From contig NZ_SLUB01000013.1 in NCBI RefSeq assembly GCF_004799755.1, forward strand, positions 1 through 64,000: a DNA stretch of 64,000 bases, written 5' to 3'. This document shows positions 60,214 to 64,000 of the stretch, one piece after another (position 1 is the first letter of the stretch; each line of letters begins with the position of its first letter). The DNA is from Bacillus timonensis (lineage in GTDB: Bacteria > Bacillota > Bacilli > Bacillales > Bacillaceae_L). The notes under the pieces were generated by a model. It was not told the DNA's origin and made no database searches. It worked only from the letters and a program-made list of their open reading frames with translations. Position numbers and translations under genes: made by a program.

Positions 60214-61122
60214 TCATCTTTCAAAAATGTCAGTTAATGCCTTTTCTACAGTATCAAATGTAAAAGAAAACCCATTTTCCACAAGTTTTTTCGGAAGTAC
60301 GTTTTGGCCTTCTAAAACTAAAATACTCATTTCACCGAGTAAAAGCTGTAAAGCAAAACCAGGTACAGGAAGCCAATGTGGTCGATGAAGAACGCTTCCG
60401 GCCGTTTGACCAAACTCTTTCATTCGGACTGGATTTGGTGCAGTGAAATTAACAGGTCCACTTACAGTCTCGTGCTGGAGAAGAAAATCAATTCCTTTCA
60501 CCACATCATCAATATGGATCCAAGATAGCCACTGTTTACCGGAGCCAATTGTGCCCCCTATAAAAAACTGATAGGGAAGAACCATCCGTGTTAAAGCACC
60601 TCCGCCAGCACCTAGCACAACCCCAAGTCGTAAGAAACAAGTCCTCACACCCAAATGGGAGGCTTCATTTGCTTTCTGCTCCCAAGCAGATACCGTATTT
60701 GCGAGGAAGTCATTCCCAATCTGAGTAGTTTCTTCCGTAAAAGTCTCACTCTCAGAGGTTCCATAAATACCAACGGCACTCGCATTCAATAATACCTTTG
60801 GCTTTTTTGGTAAGGAAGAGAGGATGCGAACAATTTCCTTTGTCGCAGTCACCCTACTTTCCAAGATTCTTCTTTTACGGGCTTCCGACCATCTTCCACT
60901 ATTCAAAGATTCTCCCGCCAAGTTAATAACAGCATCAACCTCCTGCAGTTCAATTTCAGGAGCGCTATTTGCCTTAAACCACTCTACAAAATGTAGCCTG
61001 GGGTGATCACTTGTTTTGGCAGCATTTCTTGTTAATATCAACACTTCATGACTTTGTTCTAAAAGATAGTCCGTAAGCTTTTTACCGACAAAGCCTGTTC
61101 CTCCTGCAATTGCTATCTTCAT
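60214..61122 (-). CDS. yfhF: YfhF, TIGR01777 family SDR-type epimerase
   Basis: The 302-residue protein is an extended short-chain dehydrogenase fold: NAD(P)-binding GGTGFVGKKLTDYLL (residues about 6-20), VINLAGESLNSGRW near 75, then the SDR region with ASAVGIYG near 117, LRLGVVLGAGGGALTRMVLPYQFFIGGTIGSGKQWLSWIHIDDVV. The C-terminal DUF1731 part is VLHRPHWLPVPGFALQLLLGEMSILVLEGQNVLPKKL. Relatives are named cell-division inhibitor-like or sugar-epimerase-like, of uncertain substrate. ATG 61122 has AAAGGAAG upstream; longer starts lack a site. It is divergent from recX, as in B. subtilis. Confidence 0.9.
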   Translation of the reverse strand: MKIAIAGGTGFVGKKLTDYLLEQSHEVLILTRNAAKTSDHPRLHFVEWFKANSAPEIELQEVDAVINLAGESLNSGRWSEARKRRILESRVTATKEIVRILSSLPKKPKVLLNASAVGIYGTSESETFTEETTQIGNDFLANTVSAWEQKANEASHLGVRTCFLRLGVVLGAGGGALTRMVLPYQFFIGGTIGSGKQWLSWIHIDDVVKGIDFLLQHETVSGPVNFTAPNPVRMKEFGQTAGSVLHRPHWLPVPGFALQLLLGEMSILVLEGQNVLPKKLVENGFSFTFDTVEKALTDIFER

Positions 61123-61221
61123 GGTTTTCTTCCTTTCCATCTTGTTTCCTACATAATTCAATAAGTTTTCCGTATATCCTTCAAAAATCTTGTGCTACTA
61201 TTAGAGGGAGGTGTCATTCAA

Positions 61222-62043
61222 ATGGCGATAATAGCAAAAATCACAACTCAAAAGAAAAACACGGAACGCTTTAATATTTATCTTGATTACGGGAATGGCA
61301 AGGGTGAAGAATATGCTTTTAGCGTTGATCAAGATATTCTAATTTCCTTTCAACTCAAAAAAGGCATGGAACTGGACGACCTTGATATTACGGAAATCCA
61401 ATTTGAGGATGAAGTAAAGAAAGCCTTTAATTTGGCGTTGAACTTTTTATCATATAGAATGCGATCAAGGAAGGAGGTCATTGATTATCTGAAGAAAAAA
61501 GAAGTAGATGATCCGATAATTCCTGATGTGATGCATAAGCTTGCAGAGTATAAATATGTGAATGATGAGGAATTTGCGAAAGCCTATGTTCAAACGCAAA
61601 TCAATACGACAACAAAGGGACCTGAGGTTATCAAACAAGAGCTTTTTGAAAAAGGAATTGACCCGGACACACTAACGAAGAGCATTGAGCTTTTTACGAT
61701 GGACGAGCAAATTGCAAAAGCCATTAAGCTGATTATAAAAACAATCCCTAAAAACAATAAAGCGTCAGAGCGCCAAACGAAACAAAAGCTTGAGCAAACT
61801 CTTCAAAGGAAAGGCTATTCATGGGATGTGATTCAAATCGCCATGGAAGAAGCAGAAACTGAGAAAGATACAGATGAAGAGTGGGAAGCCCTGAAGCATC
61901 AAGGGATGAAAGCCCATCGAAAATATGAAAAATTGGATGGGTGGGAATACGAACAAAAGATGAAGGCAGCCCTTTTCCGAAAAGGCTTTGATTTAGATAT
62001 GATTGACAAATTCATCGAACACATAAAGGACGGAGAGAACTGA
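61222..62043 (+). CDS. recX: RecX, regulator of RecA filaments
   Basis: The 273-residue protein has an N-terminal extension (residues 1-65) and the tandem three-helix RecX repeats: LNFLSYRMRSRKEVIDYLKKKEVDDPIIPDVMHKLAEYKYVNDEEFAKAYVQ, then further repeats ending QKMKAALFRKGFDLDMIDKFIEHI. It binds RecA filaments and modulates recombination and SOS. ATG 61222 has GGGAGGTG upstream; an earlier TTG-type start in frame lacks support. Length is close to B. subtilis RecX. The next gene, yfhH, begins one base after the stop. Confidence 0.92.
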   Translation: MAIIAKITTQKKNTERFNIYLDYGNGKGEEYAFSVDQDILISFQLKKGMELDDLDITEIQFEDEVKKAFNLALNFLSYRMRSRKEVIDYLKKKEVDDPIIPDVMHKLAEYKYVNDEEFAKAYVQTQINTTTKGPEVIKQELFEKGIDPDTLTKSIELFTMDEQIAKAIKLIIKTIPKNNKASERQTKQKLEQTLQRKGYSWDVIQIAMEEAETEKDTDEEWEALKHQGMKAHRKYEKLDGWEYEQKMKAALFRKGFDLDMIDKFIEHIKDGEN

Positions 62044-62044
62044 C

Positions 62045-62362
62045 ATGCAAGAAAAACGATATAGTCAAATGACAGAATTTGAATTAAGACAAGAAATTGC
62101 AAACTTAAAAGAACAAGCACGTAAAGCCGAACAGCTCGGAATTGTAAATGAGCTTGCTGTCCTTGAACGTAAAGCAGCGATGGCTAAGGCATATATGCTA
62201 AATCCAGCGGATTTTAATAAAGGGGAAGAATATGAAATTGATGGCGACCCTGGCAGTTATTTTAAAATTCATTACCTCAACGGTGTATTTGCATGGGGGC
62301 ACCGTGTCGGTCAAGAGGACAAAGAAGAGGCATTACCAATTTCATTACTTCTTAAAAACTAA
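62045..62362 (+). CDS. yfhH: YfhH family protein (DUF1811)
   Basis: This 105-residue protein matches the YfhH family: an N-terminal coiled helix MQEKRYSQMTEFELRQEIANLKEQARKAEQLG, then a small beta-barrel with YMLNPADFNKGEEYEIDGDPGSYFKIHYLNGVFAWGHRV. The role is unknown; conserved linkage to recX is seen across bacilli. GGACGGAGAG precedes ATG 62045. It is followed by a strong terminator. Confidence 0.88.
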   Translation: MQEKRYSQMTEFELRQEIANLKEQARKAEQLGIVNELAVLERKAAMAKAYMLNPADFNKGEEYEIDGDPGSYFKIHYLNGVFAWGHRVGQEDKEEALPISLLLKN

Positions 62363-62390
62363 AACCAGAGAGAAGGATCTCTCTGGTTTT
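62361..62390. terminator. Bidirectional terminator after yfhH
   Basis: AAAACCAGAGAGA and TCTCTCTGGTTTT form a perfect 13-bp stem around AGGA, serving yfhH (+) and the YpzG-like gene (-). Confidence 0.92.
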
Positions 62391-62397
62391 CGATGTA

Positions 62398-62550
62398 CTA
62401 GGAGCGTTTTCTAGTCTCTCGCTCCAATATAATGAGGTTTTGGGTTAATCTTGTTTCTCCATTCACCTGTGCCCAAGCATGTTTCGGATTAGCCCATGCT
62501 TGTTGGAACGGATTGTTGTATTCATTACGTTTATATCCTTTTTTACCCAT
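62398..62550 (-). CDS. YpzG-like small spore-associated protein
   Basis: The 50-residue product reads MGKKGYKRNEYNNPFQQAWA, then NPKHAWAQVNGETRLTQNL and IILERETRKRS. The NPFxQxWANPKHAxxQVNGET pattern is that of the YpzG/YfhJ-type small proteins of bacilli, rich in Asn and Gln. ATG 62550 has GGAGGTG upstream; the longer in-frame start at 62604 lacks a site. It lies between yfhH and sspK, where such spore-related minor genes commonly occur. The function is unknown. Confidence 0.72.
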   Translation of the reverse strand: MGKKGYKRNEYNNPFQQAWANPKHAWAQVNGETRLTQNLIILERETRKRS

Positions 62551-62648
62551 TACACGCACCTCCATTTTTAGGCCCCACAGCAAGTGGTGATCATAGTCTT
62601 TCATGAATGAAAAACTTTTCTTCTAAAATCTTTGAAGGTTAGGTGATT

Positions 62649-62807
62649 TTAAAAATCGTGTCGTTCACTTGAAGCTTTCATTCGCTCCTGTGGATGTGTG
62701 TTAATGGAACCATCTGCTCTTGTTGAAGCGTATTCAGCCTTTGCTCTAGGCTCACCCTGAAACTTATTACGATTCTGATTTGGGAATCCTCGTTCTTTGT
62801 TTCGCAT
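62649..62807 (-). CDS. sspK: Small acid-soluble spore protein K
   Basis: This 52-residue SASP reads [20 protein letters not shown], then [20 protein letters not shown] and [12 protein letters not shown]. It closely matches B. subtilis SspK (conserved GFPNQN, EPRAKxxYASxRADGSI and HPQERM). It is a minor spore-core protein made late in sporulation under sigma-G. ATG 62807 has AGGAGGTATTCG upstream. The extra in-frame extension to 62837 is not coding-like. This gene is good evidence that the organism forms spores. Confidence 0.92.
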   Translation of the reverse strand: MRNKERGFPNQNRNKFQGEPRAKAEYASTRADGSINTHPQERMKASSERHDF

Positions 62808-62934
62808 ACGAATACCTCCTAAAGGGCATTTGGACATCGTGTAAAAAGGGAACCATCACCTTTAAACACGTATTACTAGTATGGAGTTCATGCCTTCTTA
62901 ACATGTAAAAAGGAAAACGTGAATTAATGGAAAT

Positions 62935-62964
62935 CCCCATAACAACCTTTGTTATGGGGAAAAT
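62935..62964. terminator. Terminator after yfhP
   Basis: CCCCATAACAA and TTGTTATGGGG form a perfect 11-bp stem around CCT. On the minus strand it lies just after the yfhP stop, but the U tail is weak. Confidence 0.65.
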
Positions 62965-62967
62965 TGG

Positions 62968-63951
62968 TTAGTTTGGAAGAAGCTCAAGCTTTTTACGAAG
63001 CTTTTCTTCACTAAAAATCCAGCCAGTATAGGATGTAACAATGTTTAAATCAAGGTCTAACTGAACGATCGCAACAAATGGATAATGCCCTTTGCTTCGA
63101 TAACGAAGATCAATAAAGCGAACCTCATAGTAATCATCATACTCGTCGATTTCCCAACGATAGACGGGTGAGAAGTGAAGAAAGGCTGCCAAGTTCTTGT
63201 CTTTTTTCGCCGCGTTCACAACTGGAGTATCAGGAATTGGGCGCTTTACAAATTGGTCCTGAAGGATTATTTCATTATTTTTGGAGCGTGCCACATAAAA
63301 ATATTTTTCAGTCACAACCGCAATATGCCATTGATTAAAGCGATATGTTGGCGAAATGATGATTTCAGTAATATCTTCATCGATTTTAGCACGAACCCCT
63401 GACTCGACCTTATTTCGCATTCGAAAACGGATGATATAATAGACAAACAGGATTGCATAAACCGAGAAAAAGGTAACGCCTGGATGTAAGCCAAGCTTCC
63501 AAACAATAATCCCTGCTAGATGAAGCAAGAAAATAAATGGATCAAATGTATTGATAACGCCTAGAGCCACCCATTTATGTGAAAATGGACGTAAGGCCTG
63601 TGTTCCATATGCATTAAAAATATCGACAAACACATGGAGGATTACACCAATAAAGGTCCACATCCAGAGATGCAGAAGGTTAGTCTCTGGGAAAAAGAAA
63701 TAAAGAGCGCCTGTGATTAAAAGTGGCCACAGCAGCACGGCCGGAATGGAATGTGTGATTCCACGGTGATTTTTTATATAATTTGCATTGTTACGCAATT
63801 TAAGTATGGTATCAAGGTCTGGTGCCTGTGAACCAATTAACGTTCCAAATAGAACAGCATGTGTAGTAGCGGGGTTGGCTGTTACAACTGGGTCGAGTGT
63901 GGCGATACCACCTAACGCAAGACCCATAACAATATGTGTGCCTGTGTCCAA
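62968..63951 (-). CDS. yfhP: YfhP, YdjM-type membrane metal-dependent hydrolase
   Basis: The 327-residue membrane protein has four helices in the first 170 residues: DTGTHIVMGLALGGIATLDPVV, GTLIGSQAPDLDTIL, NHRGITHSIPAVLLWPLLI and GVILHVFVDIFNAYGTQALRPFSH. These HGxTHS-like and HxxxD motifs form a metal site as in LexA-regulated YdjM. The C-terminal 150 residues are soluble. The best start is TTG 63951: AAGGAGGT lies seven bases upstream and the product then begins as B. subtilis YfhP does (MDTGTH). ATG 63972 would put the ribosome site inside the gene. In B. subtilis this protein affects membrane or surfactin phenotypes. Confidence 0.88.
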   Translation of the reverse strand: MDTGTHIVMGLALGGIATLDPVVTANPATTHAVLFGTLIGSQAPDLDTILKLRNNANYIKNHRGITHSIPAVLLWPLLITGALYFFFPETNLLHLWMWTFIGVILHVFVDIFNAYGTQALRPFSHKWVALGVINTFDPFIFLLHLAGIIVWKLGLHPGVTFFSVYAILFVYYIIRFRMRNKVESGVRAKIDEDITEIIISPTYRFNQWHIAVVTEKYFYVARSKNNEIILQDQFVKRPIPDTPVVNAAKKDKNLAAFLHFSPVYRWEIDEYDDYYEVRFIDLRYRSKGHYPFVAIVQLDLDLNIVTSYTGWIFSEEKLRKKLELLPN

Positions 63952-64000
63952 AAATGGGACCTCCTTTTCCATACGTGTCTAAGATTAATGTAACCAAAAT

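Overview
The window is a 64 kb piece of a low-GC, spore-forming Bacillaceae chromosome (Bacillus sensu lato). Supporting this are a small acid-soluble spore protein (SspK), YfhD/YfhE, a yfhD-yfhE-yfhF-recX-yfhH-sspK-yfhP block ordered much as in Bacillus subtilis, strong AGGAGG-type ribosome binding sites, a T-box leader, cre-like sites, and NatKR/NatAB and YesLMN-type modules. I see no rRNA, no convincing canonical tRNA, no insertion sequence, no prophage and no CRISPR array. The first 19 bases are identical to the Tn5/Nextera mosaic end, so the left edge is a contig end carrying library adapter.

Layout. 1-0.3 kb: adapter and a 53-bp tandem repeat. 0.4-3 kb: glutaminase and a DHA2 drug exporter. 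3-6.6 kb: a two-component system (NatK/NatR type) divergent from an ABC exporter (NatA/NatB type), with paired direct repeats 21 bp apart between them. 6.6-24.7 kb: ordinary housekeeping and transport genes (cupin, LTA-synthase-like sulfatase, alanine symporter, a frameshifted degV, TraB-like, POT peptide transporter, DoxX, a TolB-like propeller, MFS, phosphodiesterase, MATE, and a GntR-ABC operon of YtrA type). 24.9-36 kb: a 52-bp repeat array, xpaC-telA, a TRAP dicarboxylate-type transporter, brnQ behind a T-box, a YhbD-like regulator with a bactofilin, a second 53-bp repeat array, and a YfmL-type helicase.

35.8-56.6 kb is the accessory core of the window: a carbohydrate-use island of about 20 kb. 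It holds a YesL-like protein, a complete ABC sugar importer (two permeases, one binding lipoprotein), a YesM/YesN-type two-component system, a UxaC-type uronate isomerase, an AEC carrier, a ROK repressor, an AraC activator, three different Gfo/Idh/MocA oxidoreductases, one IolE-type TIM-barrel isomerase/epimerase, and two tandem paralogous GPH sugar:cation symporters. Cre-like sites and ROK/XylR-like operator palindromes lie in front of several units. The enzyme set (multiple Gfo/Idh dehydrogenases plus a TIM-barrel isomerase, no glycoside hydrolase, no kinase, no UxaB/UxuA/KdgK) fits an oxidation-elimination route for a glycoside or uronide through keto-sugar intermediates. That is an inference, and the substrate cannot be read from the sequence.

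56.9-64 kb returns to core genome: a stand-alone LarC2-type protein, a sporulation- or phage-type amidase, yfhD, yfhE, a GNAT acetyltransferase with an unusual tRNA-shaped leader, yfhF, recX, yfhH, a YpzG-like small protein, sspK and yfhP.

Many intergenic regions carry repeat families: 53-bp and 52-bp tandem arrays, a 20-bp array, GGGAC/GTCCC palindromes and GCGGA/TCCGC palindromes. One palindromic repeat has become the C-terminal coding end of a phosphodiesterase gene.
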